DNA of 64,000 nt from Amia ocellicauda (taxonomy: Eukaryota; Chordata; Actinopteri; Amiiformes; Amiidae). This document shows, one piece after another, positions 21,091 to 31,224 of the stretch. Under the pieces are notes generated by a model. The model was not told where the DNA came from and did no database searches. It worked only from the letters and a program-made list of their open reading frames with translations. The translations under genes and the position numbers were made by a program. The DNA lies in contig NW_027102660.1 of NCBI RefSeq assembly GCF_036373705.1, positions 868,001 to 932,000 of the forward strand, written 5' to 3'. How positions within the stretch are numbered: the first letter of the stretch is position 1; each line of letters begins with the position of its first letter.

Positions 21091-22400
21091 ATGTCTTTTG
21101 TCCACAGTCTATCGGAAGAATGCGTCAAATCAGAACTGGATCTGTTTACAGTTCCATACACTCAAACGAGTATAGATAAGATCATATATGTAGAGATTCC
21201 CCCTCTTTCTGCAATTTCAGACACGGCCCCTCTGGAGTTTTTTATAGCTGGCAATGGCGAGGATTATATTGATTTGAATAACACATTTATTTTAATGAAC
21301 TGTAAAGTGACTGATGAGGATGGCGATGCAATCGAGAAGACGACCAACGCTGGGGTCATCAATTACCCGGTGGCCACCATGTTTTCACAGGTGGATGTGA
21401 CCCTGGGAGATCGGCTCATTAGTCAAAGCAGCAATACTTACCCCTATAGAGCCATGATGGAGTGTATACTTAATTATAGTGAGGAGACCCTAAGCAAACA
21501 GTTCAACCCCGGCCTTTTCTTCAAAGACATCCCGGAAGCTATGGACGACAAGGATCCAGAGGGACTCAATAAGGGTTTGCAAAAAAGAACGGCCTTTTCA
21601 ACAGAAGGGAGGACCTTTGAGCTAATGGGGCATATCCATGCAGACATATTTTTCCTAGAAAAACTCATGCTCAACGGGGTAGACATTAAAATTAAAATGA
21701 TCCGTAGTAAAAGTGCTTTTTGTCTGATGACCCCTGATACTGAAAAATATAAACTGACCATATTATCGGCCTCGCTGTTTGTGAAAAAAGTGTCCGTCTC
21801 CCCGGCGGTTAAACTAGGACACGCGCAGGCGTTAATGACGGCAAACGCCGAGTACCCGATCGAAAGAGTCTATATGAAAGTCCACAGTATCCCCGCAGGG
21901 ACACGGGTGATGAACCAGGAAAATCTGTTTCTAGGACAGCTCCCAAAACAGGTTATTATAGGTCTCGAAGATAATGATGCATTTACCGGGGTTTACAACA
22001 AGAACCCCTTTAACTTTAAACATTATAACGCGGAATTTATAGCGTTGTACGTCGATGGTGTGCAGGTTCCATCCAGACCTTTTCAACCTGACTTTGAAAA
22101 CGGCAATGTGGTTCGTGAATATGACAGTCTAGTACTGGCTACGGGTCGCCATCTCAAGGATCAAACTCCCGGCTGATCGATCGCCGGGAATACTGCAGCG
22201 GTTACACCCTGTACGGTTTCAACCTGACCCCTGACGAAGAGTGTGGACAACATTTTTCACTGATGAAGACGGGCAATATGCGTTTGGAGATGCGTTTCAA
22301 GCAGCCTCTACCACGCACTGTAAATATGGTCGTGTATGCAGTGTTTGACAACATTATTGAGGTGAATCAGAGGAGAAATGTTATGTATGATTATTATTAA
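21091..22400 (+). pseudogene. Double jelly-roll major capsid protein (copy 2)
   Basis: Forms the hexon-like shell in the proposed Polinton virions. Conserved stretches: VDVTLGDRLISQSSNTYPYR, DIKIKMIRSK, LYVDGVQVPSRPFQPDF and the ending YDYY. It starts two bases after the core-like part and overlaps the possible early ATG of the protease. Broken near its end; most of the frame is open. Confidence 0.87.
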
Positions 22401-22401
22401 A

Positions 22402-22959
22402 ATGAACACCAGAGAGCTCAACCACATCATGAATGCCCTGGCCAGCTCACGGAAACTGTTTCAAGGAGTCTACACCTGCGATCAGCTGCCTAAATTTAAG
22501 ATCAAGAATTTACCTGCAATGTACATAATCAACACACACCCTAAAAATATGCCCGGAGAACATTGGCTGGCTATTTATCTAAGGGAGGACCACCGTGGTG
22601 AATTTTTTGATTCCTATGCAAACCCCCCGGATTTCAGACCTTTCCCTCGGAAGATCAATAACTTTCTGCTGAACAACTGTCAAGAAACCATTTACAGCGG
22701 TCGTCAAGTACAAAGTCTTCAGACCTTCACTTGTGGTCAACACTGTGTGTTTTTCTTATTTCATAGATCTAAAGGAAGGTCATACCCCGATATTATGGCC
22801 TTGTACAGTGAGGATTTAGGCCAAAATTATAAAAAAGTGGCAGAGTTTGTCAGGACACTGTGGACCCCCCCTTATAACACAATGACTTACGACCCTAGCC
22901 AGCCGTGTATACAGATGGGGTGTTCTTGTGAGGATTTTAAAAGATGTCATGCGTGTTAA
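22402..22959 (+). CDS. Adenain-like maturation protease (copy 2)
   Basis: Whole 185-residue frame. His54, Asp70, Gln104 and Cys111 form the adenain/Ulp1-type active site. The C-terminus is Cys-rich (CIQMGCSCEDFKRCHAC). It closes the plus-strand block and is followed by AATAAA at 23,047-23,052. Confidence 0.92.
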   Translation: MNTRELNHIMNALASSRKLFQGVYTCDQLPKFKIKNLPAMYIINTHPKNMPGEHWLAIYLREDHRGEFFDSYANPPDFRPFPRKINNFLLNNCQETIYSGRQVQSLQTFTCGQHCVFFLFHRSKGRSYPDIMALYSEDLGQNYKKVAEFVRTLWTPPYNTMTYDPSQPCIQMGCSCEDFKRCHAC

Positions 22960-23138
22960 GGTGAAAAAATAATGAAAACAGCCTTTGAATCATTAGTTTT
23001 GTTTTTATTCAACACAATTCTTATACAAAGCAGGGGTTATGGTATAAATAAATGTACAACATTTGAAAAATAAAAAATAAAAATAAAAAATTGTTTGTCG
23101 GGTCATTATTTACAGGGGAGACAAATAAAAACATGAGA
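22960..23138. terminator. Convergent poly(A) zone (copy 2)
   Basis: AATAAA on the plus strand at 23,047-23,052 serves the capsid/protease block; its complement at 23,004-23,009 serves the minus block. The two transcripts would overlap by tens of bases. The A-rich tract near 23,066-23,090 is variable between copies. Confidence 0.7.
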
Positions 23139-23882
23139 TTAATAAGCTTCCCAACAATGGATAGATCCTGAGGATGGTCGCTCAGCATGGTCAGAGTAAT
23201 GAGATATCGGAGTCAGATCAGGCTCCACCTCTTTACACAGACGGATTTTTTGTCGCGTTTCCTGGTTAGGAACTGTTGATTGGGGCATGTTCAGACAGGC
23301 CATCGCCTGTAGGAAAGCATTCCAGCCTACAGGTCGGCGACTATCGGGTACCTTATTAGTGCTAGTGACACTCTTCAACAAATCGAACATGTGTGAACCT
23401 TTGATCAGTAGTCCTTTAAAAACAAATTCACCCTGTTCATTCCAAGCCGTTACCCGCAGTTTCTGAACCATTTTGTGCAGGATATATTGTGCATGTCTTT
23501 TGCTTCTGGCCGGCATGTTTCTCAAAACATCCGTTACAACATCTCCCTCTGAACTCTCTACAGGTTCGGTCACCGCAACATCTTTATCAACCGTTCCCCC
23601 CGCATCAGCCCCAGAACCATTTTCTTGAGAGGCCATGGTTAAAGTTAAAATGTTTTGATCTTTTTCACCCTGTCTAACCAGACGGAGGTAGCGCTGTAAC
23701 GTGTTGGTATACAACTGGGCTTTGGAATACTGATTTAAATCGGCCCTGGCCTGTATAGCTTTCATTTCAGAGTCCAGGTTGTTTTCGGCCGTTTGTCTAA
23801 TGGGCTCTGGCCCGACAACATTTTTTCTCAGTTTCTCAAGCTGCTCCTGAGGGATCAAAAACATTTTCTGAGCATATTCCAT
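23139..23882 (-). CDS. 247-residue conserved Polinton protein (copy 2)
   Basis: Whole frame, last in the minus-strand block. Predicted helical N-terminus, acidic low-complexity middle (EPVESSEGDVV), and a C-terminal domain with RPVGWNAFLQAMACLNM. No catalytic motif seen. Its fixed place between ATPase, 111-residue gene and poly(A) zone suggests a structural or assembly role; inference. Confidence 0.7.
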   Translation of the reverse strand: MEYAQKMFLIPQEQLEKLRKNVVGPEPIRQTAENNLDSEMKAIQARADLNQYSKAQLYTNTLQRYLRLVRQGEKDQNILTLTMASQENGSGADAGGTVDKDVAVTEPVESSEGDVVTDVLRNMPARSKRHAQYILHKMVQKLRVTAWNEQGEFVFKGLLIKGSHMFDLLKSVTSTNKVPDSRRPVGWNAFLQAMACLNMPQSTVPNQETRQKIRLCKEVEPDLTPISHYSDHAERPSSGSIHCWEAY

Positions 23883-23884
23883 TA

Positions 23885-24220
23885 TTAACCCACTCTGGAA
23901 GCTAGAAGACTGGTTAGGAAAGGCACGGCTATGCTCAACAGCGGTCCTATAAAACCCCCGGTTTGATTAATCTTCTTTCTTTTTCTTTTAATAGAATACT
24001 TCTTATTAGCGATGATCTTGATAACCGCTTTTTGTTTTTTGAGTTTAGAATGTTGAGAAGGGGTTAGGGGTATATTACCGCGTAAGATGTTAAAAGCTAT
24101 TTCACACAGGGTCTCGATCAAATCCGAGGGGGCCCCTGCCAGCACAGCTTTCCTATGGCGCGGGCTCCTCTCAAATAACATTTGCAAAAGCGGCAGATTT
24201 CTTTTAATCCGAACAGACAT
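23885..24220 (-). CDS. 111-residue basic protein with hydrophobic tail (copy 2)
   Basis: Whole frame in all four copies. The helical N-terminal half ends in an NILRGNIPLTPSQHSKLKK stretch, a Lys/Arg patch follows, and GGFIGPLLSIAVPFLTSLL forms the tail. The composition (basic centre, amphipathic Gly-hydrophobic end) is like small virion proteins that touch DNA or membranes. Six bases separate it from the ATPase stop and two from the 247-residue start. Confidence 0.7.
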   Translation of the reverse strand: MSVRIKRNLPLLQMLFERSPRHRKAVLAGAPSDLIETLCEIAFNILRGNIPLTPSQHSKLKKQKAVIKIIANKKYSIKRKRKKINQTGGFIGPLLSIAVPFLTSLLASRVG

Positions 24221-24226
24221 TCTTAT

Positions 24227-24898
24227 TTATTTCCTTTTCTTTAGCACATAGACTGCCGGCCAATCGTGCGGGCACAAACCTGTTCTTAGGGGAAAGTCTT
24301 CTGGGGTTTGTGCATTTAATTCCGCAATCAAGTACCCGTAGGGTTTTTTGGTGGCATCCTCAAATGCCTCCAAAAAGAACTTGGTCTGGTTAGGGTACAT
24401 TTGACGAGCCAAGACGGTGACCTGTAGTTTATCTCTGGGGTTTTTAAAAAGAATTATATAATTGGCATATAAATTAATAGTGCGGCTTTTTTTACCTTGA
24501 AAAAATAGATTTTGAACTAAATAAATAATACTTAAATTCCTATGATGAGTGTACTTTGTGAAAGCTTTTTCCACTTCACTGTTGTCACCGGCCTGCTCCA
24601 TCAGGTCATCAAGGATCACTAGGTTAGTATTACCGGGCGGGAACAAGTCATCGCCACACAACGAGGCGGGGAGACCTTGCACAAATTTCAGATTATTTTT
24701 TTTCGAAGCCAAATCATCGTAGAGAGGTTGCCAGCAAGAGAAACACCACACTATGTTGTCAAGAGCTTGGGACACGGTTGCGTCCACATCTTCTATGATG
24801 TTCTTTATAAGATAGCTCTTCCCCGAATTGGAGGGACCGGCTATAATACAGGAGAAAGGGTGTTGAAGTCTGTTTTCAAAACCACCGCTAATATCCAT
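24227..24898 (-). CDS. FtsK/HerA-type packaging ATPase (copy 2)
   Basis: Whole frame of 223 residues. Walker A GPSNSGKS at residues 21-28 and Walker B LVILDD at 93-98. A later VQNLFFQGKKSRT segment fits the sensor/arginine region of viral A32-like ATPases. It would pump the element's DNA into capsids. Its ATG overlaps the polymerase stop (ATGGATATTAG). Confidence 0.93.
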   Translation of the reverse strand: MDISGGFENRLQHPFSCIIAGPSNSGKSYLIKNIIEDVDATVSQALDNIVWCFSCWQPLYDDLASKKNNLKFVQGLPASLCGDDLFPPGNTNLVILDDLMEQAGDNSEVEKAFTKYTHHRNLSIIYLVQNLFFQGKKSRTINLYANYIILFKNPRDKLQVTVLARQMYPNQTKFFLEAFEDATKKPYGYLIAELNAQTPEDFPLRTGLCPHDWPAVYVLKKRK

Positions 24899-27800
24899 AA
24901 GGCAGAGTGGTATAATCAGTCTTCAACACTCTTTTATTGTACACCACCCTGAACCGTTTGTTTAGTGATCTATTTTCCAACGTGTACCCCTTTTTATTGC
25001 GATAGATCTGATTTCCGGCTGTAATAATCTCACGAGGAGGCGCGTCTTTCTCGGTTACAAAACTTTCTACCAGGGTCGTCAGAGACTTGATGTTAATGAG
25101 CTTGTTGTTACAATGGTTCAGAGTGAAACCCTTAACTTTCATACAGGTCTTACCCGCAGCCGTTCTGTATGCGTAAGTCTTAGGACCCCCTGAAACAAAC
25201 TCCACTATGTGGTCCTGAGGATCTAGTTCGCTCGTTAACTCCCCAAGGTAGTCCCCGAGGGGAGGGACCCAATCCCCTGGCCTGGTGACAAAGATTACAG
25301 AGTCAGTATCATGATAGAGCGTGCGTTCCTGCAACTGATCCATTAAGTTGTACAGTTCAAGCCGGGCGTAAGCCGAGGTAAAAACCGCTATGAAAACATT
25401 AACGTTCCCCTGTTTGGTGGGGAAATCTTTAGGGGCCCTCCACTGGACCTGTGCCACGTGGTCATTTAAGAATTGAAAGTGTGATACTGCATGTTGTTTG
25501 GAAAACATAAATTCTATGAACAGTTCAGGGGTTTTAATCAAGGTTGTGTTTAGACGGTAATTTCTTTCCCCAAACTTACCCCACAGACTGTTTAAAATCA
25601 GTTTGGACATTTGTCTCTTGGCGGGGTTTACAGTTATGTTCCCCGGCTCTAGACGGATCCCTTCCTTTTCAAAATATTGCTGAACGTATCGCTCTTTGGC
25701 CGCGGAGTCAACACACCATGAGGGATAGCCCGATGCCTCCTGTTTCCCTTTCAGATGGGTCATAATGTAATCAGCAAAAAGAGTATCAGTTTTTTCAGAA
25801 AAATGCCAAACCTCATACACCTTACCGACTCTGTAACCTTTCTCCACCGCCTTGTCAAGCTCAATGCTACACCAGACACCCGTCAGCGCTCTCTCTTCAT
25901 CACTGTGCAGACAAGAGGTAGTTTGATTTTCAGTTTCCACACACGTTCTACACAGAGGGAACATCAATTTTCCCGAACACCTGTAAGGCAACACGGGTAA
26001 GAACAGCTCGCGAGGAGGGTACATGGTGACTTTGATCAAACTAAAGTAATGTCCGATTTCGAGAAAGTCACGATAAACAATGGTTGGACGCCCCACCGGG
26101 TACATTTTGGTCTTGTTGACATAAGGGTACAGACTGGTGAAATCATAGTAATCTACTCTCTCACCCTCCTTTACCTCATAATGTAAACAGAGGGCATTGG
26201 TACGACCCACAAATAACGCATCCCGGGGCTCTAGACATTCAGGAAAGTCCAAGGTTTCCAAAAACCATTGTACCCCCGCATCCTGTTGCTTCAGGGTCGT
26301 CCACTCGTGTTCCCAAATCACCAGCACGTTCAAACCATAGGTGTTTTTTAAAGTTTCAATTCGTTCCTGGAAATCATAGTAGATATCACCGCAGAGTTTT
26401 TGTGATTCGGGGTTAAAGGTGTTTGGGTCGAAGCACTGAGGACAGCCATGGTAAATACAACCAGCAAACTCATAAGCGGTACGCCGCCCGAACACGTCGC
26501 TAAAACCGTCTAAGTAGTAAGGCCCCATTTTGACTTCCCCTTGATTTAAAGCATGTCTGATGAATATGTTATCCCGGGCACTCAGGTATTCCAGCCACTG
26601 TATGGAGACAGTCGAAAAGTTATTTTGTCTAGCACGATAGTTGTCAGAAGTGGTGACCGCTATAGTGTTTCTCTGCAAGAAATTGGACCGATACATTTTC
26701 ATGCAGAGAGACACTATGGTCACACTTTGCAAAGGGTCGAGACCCGATGTGTTGATAACCTCGGCGCAGAAACGCACACAGGCTTCTTTAAGGATCACCA
26801 CATCATTTTTACAATAAGCGGCCATCTCTTCTCGGAAATCAAAAACACCTCACTTAACCGTATTGTACCATTTAAAGAATTCCTCCCTCTCATGAGACAT
26901 CATAGTATCAACCCCATAATAAGAGGCGGGCGGGTAGGACCCTCGATAATTTTGAGTGTCCTTAGTATTAAAAAAATGGCAGAACCAACCTTTCTTCTGA
27001 GCCTCAAAACCCAGAGCCTTAGGCAAAGCGCTCAATTTCATGGGGAGGAAATTTAACGAGTCTATGTAACGTTAGTTGAAAGCTTCGTCGGTGAAACACA
27101 TGATCTTGCTACCCTGAGCTATTATTTTTGGGGTCACCCCATTTTCCACCAGATACTTCATCAAAATGTAAGAATCATAACCCTTAGCATTGTGGGCAAT
27201 AAATGTGTAATTGAGGTATTTTGGACCGCGATACCGCGTAAAGAAATCCCTGACACAACTCTCACCGCTAGCTGACCACTCACGATCCAACATGTCAATA
27301 CAGTGTATATAATTAGCAACGTGGACCCCGTTTTCTTGCCGGCATTCAAAAGCAAAAAAGACATACCGGTTGTGCGGCGGCTCCTTTTTAACCGGCTGAA
27401 TAAAGCACTGGTGTTCGGACCCCGAGGTTAAATCAGCATTACAGATCCTGCATCTCGGCTCCAGACATTTGTGTGGTTTAACCTCATGAAAATGGTACTG
27501 GAGGCAACACTGCGGGCAATATTTAGTTTGATAACAATAACTCAGTTTTTTAACCCCCTCAGCAGCGGCCCTCTGTACCTTATGCTCGGAAAAACAGAAC
27601 GTTGAGAGACAAATCCTTAAGCAATCTTTACATTGGATGGTAGGGGCCAAACCCTTACGACATTGCGGATTGAAACAGACGTTACAGTAACCGTCACAGC
27701 GGTGCTTAAGCTTATCATTGAAGGCCTTATAACACCAATGACAAACATACGAACAACCCAAAAAAGCCGTCAAACTCTTTATTCCAAATTAATGTCTATC

Positions 27801-28226
27801 ACCTAGGAAGAGAAACAGTGTCTGTGTATGGGTTTCAGGATGTGTCTGAAATTTAACAAATACTTCCTTTACCTCACAACGGTACCACACAACAATTTTT
27901 AAAGACAACAACTCCTCAAACTTGGTAATGTCTGAAAAGGCAACCATCTGTTGAGAGTTTAAGCCGGCCCTCTGATGAAGCATTAAAGCCTCTTGCAGAG
28001 CTTGGGGTTCAGGCATGTCGGGGGTGAGTAGTTTTATTAAACTGTAAGCAAAACAGAGCTTATTGTCCCCACTGGAACTCACCACTAATTGCCTGAGCTT
28101 GGTCCTAATTATGTCGTTCTTCAAGCATTTCGACAGTCTTCTAAGCGCCCCACCCTCAGGGTTACGAACCACATTCATTACCAGAGACAGACTTTCATCA
28201 GCTAAGATGGCTGCGTTACTTTGCAA
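24888..28226 (-). pseudogene. Protein-primed DNA polymerase B (copy 2)
   Basis: The longest open piece (24,888-26,825) carries exonuclease motif III (YCKND), palm motif A (DFTSLYPYVN), motif B (KLILNSLWGKFG) and motif C (YHDTDSVIF). Upstream pieces hold the exonuclease motif II context (IAHNAKGYDSY) and four or more CxxC pairs of a zinc-binding N-terminal region. Protein priming is inferred from the family. Broken into several pieces. Confidence 0.92.
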
Positions 28227-29020
28227 TAACGCTTCGATTTTAGCCAGACATCTAAATTATCTCCACTCAGCATTGCAGATAGGTTGCTAAACAAAGCATC
28301 CCCTCTGAGTTCTAACTGTACAACATCTCGAGGTCTGACCCTTTCAGCAACCTGTTCAAGCATTTTCTGCAAGGCCTCGTGTATGTTGACAAATATTTCT
28401 GCATAATTGTCACAATTTAAAAGTTCTGCAAAAGTAAAACGCTGAATCATTTCAAAATTGTTATAGGCCGGTCTATCTATAATCACGGGATCACTGGTAC
28501 TCTTGGACACATCATCATTTTGAACCAAGCCTTCACCCCCTACATTCTCACAGAGCATGTCCTCCACAGCCTTATCAGTCTCAGAACCCTCCACATTCCG
28601 AACACCCCCACTGCTGACATCTACAAAACCCCCTTTTTGAGGAGGCTCATTTAAAGCCTGTAAAAGTCCTTCAAAGATATCCAACCGGTTAATGTCAAGA
28701 CCCTCCTCTATAGTGATGGCTGCTTCTGCCGCCATCCTGTGTTCTAATTGTCTCAAATAATTTATAATAGGGGCAGAATTTGGTCGGGGTAGCTCCTCCA
28801 AAGCCTCCACCATTTCAAACAAATCGGGGTGAACTAGGGGGTGAACCTCTATAAGCGCTACCGGTGGGAGGTGGTTATTTAGATCATTGACCATCTGTAA
28901 CAGGTCGGGGTTCACCGGTAAGTGTGTTAATTCACATTCTATCGGTGGTAATTGGGGGTTATTTAAATCATTTATCATTTGTAATAGTTCCAGGTTCATT
29001 GGGACATCAGAGGAGTTCAC
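28202..29020 (-). CDS. Polymerase-upstream frame with three leucine-rich repeats (copy 2)
   Basis: Open frame of 272 codons; its first ATG is at 28,999. Three tandem motifs of about 28 residues (LELLQMINDLNN, PDLLQMVNDLNN, PDLFEMVEALEE) occupy the N-terminal quarter, each followed by a proline-rich hinge. The C-terminal third (FTFAELLNCDNYAEIFVNIH, RPRDVVQLEL) resembles the extreme N-terminal region of Polinton polymerase proteins. It overlaps the polymerase region by 25 bases in another frame, so it may belong to that protein. Start uncertain. Confidence 0.6.
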   Translation of the reverse strand: MNSSDVPMNLELLQMINDLNNPQLPPIECELTHLPVNPDLLQMVNDLNNHLPPVALIEVHPLVHPDLFEMVEALEELPRPNSAPIINYLRQLEHRMAAEAAITIEEGLDINRLDIFEGLLQALNEPPQKGGFVDVSSGGVRNVEGSETDKAVEDMLCENVGGEGLVQNDDVSKSTSDPVIIDRPAYNNFEMIQRFTFAELLNCDNYAEIFVNIHEALQKMLEQVAERVRPRDVVQLELRGDALFSNLSAMLSGDNLDVWLKSKRYCKVTQPS

Positions 29021-29182
29021 AACAGGGCCGGGGATGTTCTCTCGGGAAGGTCTTTTTGGGGCCCTAGCTTGTTCATAATCCTTTAGTTTGTGAGTTCTTT
29101 TACCAAGTCAGGACATTTTTTAATTTATTTTTTATTTTTCCAACAACCCACAATAGTAAGGCGTTTTGTGTCTATTAAAACA

Positions 29183-31224
29183 TTAAATACGGTACAATTC
29201 GTTAGTAAGGGTATTAATAAGGGTGTTTTGGCTCTCTATCACCAGGTTTTGCCCCAGTAACACAAGTCTTTGATTTTGTAACAAAGTATGTAGCAACTCA
29301 TGCCGACCTTCAGGAAGTAGCTCCGGGGGCTGGTGGCCTGGCTCAGCTTCAAAGGATGGTCGCTCCGGTAAATCTCGGTCGAAGGAGGCAGGGAGCGAGC
29401 GTATACTCATGGACGGAGACCAAGAAGGCCTTTGCGGTGACACCCTGGCCAAGCGCGGGGTACTGTTCCGCGTTTCTGTAGCCAAGAAACGGGTCTGGGG
29501 GGACGATGTTGAAACCAGGCCGTCGTTGGGTGGTGTGTCAGCCCTGACTGACGGCGACCCCTGAGGTTGTTGGATGCCTGTATTTGTTCCGCCCGACAAT
29601 GCGGCGGGCTGAATCTGGGGTGTTGAATTACCCCCAGAAGGCTGTGGCCTGAGTAGATGTTGGGGGGTCTCCAAGACCACCGTGGGGGATCCTCTCGGTG
29701 ATCTCACCGGGGAAGATGTTTGATCCCACTTAGACGGGGTAATTGTCCTCAATAGCTCATCCACAGAATGACTATCCCAAGAGTCTTGGGAAGAATAAAA
29801 ATATACATTACATTTACATCTTTAAACGGCGACAGAAATCAAACTTAAAACAACATGTCCAGGACATTCAAAACCTTTAGCTTTTTTAGACCTTTGAAAA
29901 TAGCCTTAGACATTCACTACAACACCTTATTATTTACAGACAATATATTTATTAGGACTTGATAATAAATGTAAAACAGAGAAGCCGCTGTAAATAAACT
30001 GTTTCTTAAATGTTTCTTTAAAAACTGTAATATTGTTAATAAAACACACACACACACAACAACATTTCATTTTTAAACGAACCTTCCAAGTGTAAACGCT
30101 TCCTGATCCCGGGACTTCCTGTTTCACAAACGTTTTCACGATCTGTTTAAATATTAAATACAATGAACACCTTCAAGCCTTTTCCTACAACCACTTTAAA
30201 ACAGAAGTATAATAGCATGAGATAAGCCAAACAACTTACTAAACCCTTTCAGACGGCTTTACTTCCTAACCAGACGGTACGGCAATCGGTCATTTCTAAA
30301 CACGTTCCCCAGAAACAAGCCTAGACCTGTCCGGACTTCTAAAGATCTTTCCCAGAAGCCCCCGCCCTACAGGAAACGGTCACCCATGGCTTAAATATTA
30401 GCCCTCAACGGGCAAACAAAGCCCTTTTAAAAACATTAAAGTTTGAAAGATCTTACTTACCTCCACAGAATAATCGTTTCTTATGTTTTTCGGCTGGTTT
30501 AGCTTTTTGCACCGCTGTGAAGGTAAGAGACATGTTTAACCTTTAACCACACCGCTTTATAAAAAGCTTTTACCTCTTACAGGCTGCAGACATATACTCA
30601 CAGCTATCAGATACCGGGGCTGACGGCCTTTCAGATTCGTGAAAGGTTACGGTTCTCGAAGGTAAAACGAAACAAGCCCTCGATGTGGAAGGCCTTTCGT
30701 TGTCTCGAACCACGTTTCTTAATACTGTTAGACAGGATAATTTTTTTAAATTAACAAAACTGGACTCAAACATCTTACAGAAACGTTATACAAACAAACA
30801 GGGGTTTAGTTCTTACCCGGTCGGCAGACAGCCTGTCTAGGGACAACCACTTCTCTTGGTCGATCCTCGGAGACATTAATCACAGGCCTTTCGATAGTTT
30901 CTGTGTAATTAAAGAGACCGGCATTAATATATATTAAAATGTTTTCATAACTCTAATGAGCCGCTTCAAAACCACACACACCCATACATAAGAACCCATG
31001 AGCGCAAACACAAAAATCTTACCGTCGTTGTTCCAGATGATCTCCTCAGCGTTGGGAATTAACTCCTGTTGACTGGCTGAAAAATAATTTTACAGAACTT
31101 AAAACAGATGTTATAGCCTTATTTACAATACATGCACACAACACGCTCTGAGTCAATGAAAATAATCTGAAGACTTGCCTAAAAACTCGTTTAAATCGAA
31201 GTCGCTGATGTTGTTTCCGGACAT
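29183..31224 (-). CDS. Right-arm spliced gene, six candidate exons (copy 2)
   Basis: Reading the minus strand from a TATA promoter, candidate exons are 31,179-31,224 (with ATG), 31,023-31,076, 30,817-30,900, 30,602-30,724, 30,461-30,514 and 29,183-29,784. Donors are GCAAGT (a GC-AG intron), GTAAGA, GTAAGA, GTGAGT and GTAAGT; each acceptor ends in AG after a pyrimidine-rich run. The internal exons are 54, 84, 123 and 54 bases, all multiples of three, and every junction is phase 1. The last exon is Ser/Pro/Gln-rich with a helical end (LLHTLLQNQRLVLLGQNL) and has no ATG of its own. Product unknown. More exons could lie in the 676-bp last intron. Confidence 0.6.

Noticed and set aside
26553-27056. 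167-codon plus-strand frame inside the polymerase region
   Set aside because: Lies wholly opposite polymerase motifs and recurs only because the copies are alike.
29930-30163. 77-codon minus-strand frame in the right arm, present in every copy
   Set aside because: It spans an (AC)n run and A/T-rich sequence inside the predicted last intron, with no recognisable domain; conservation is explained by copy identity.
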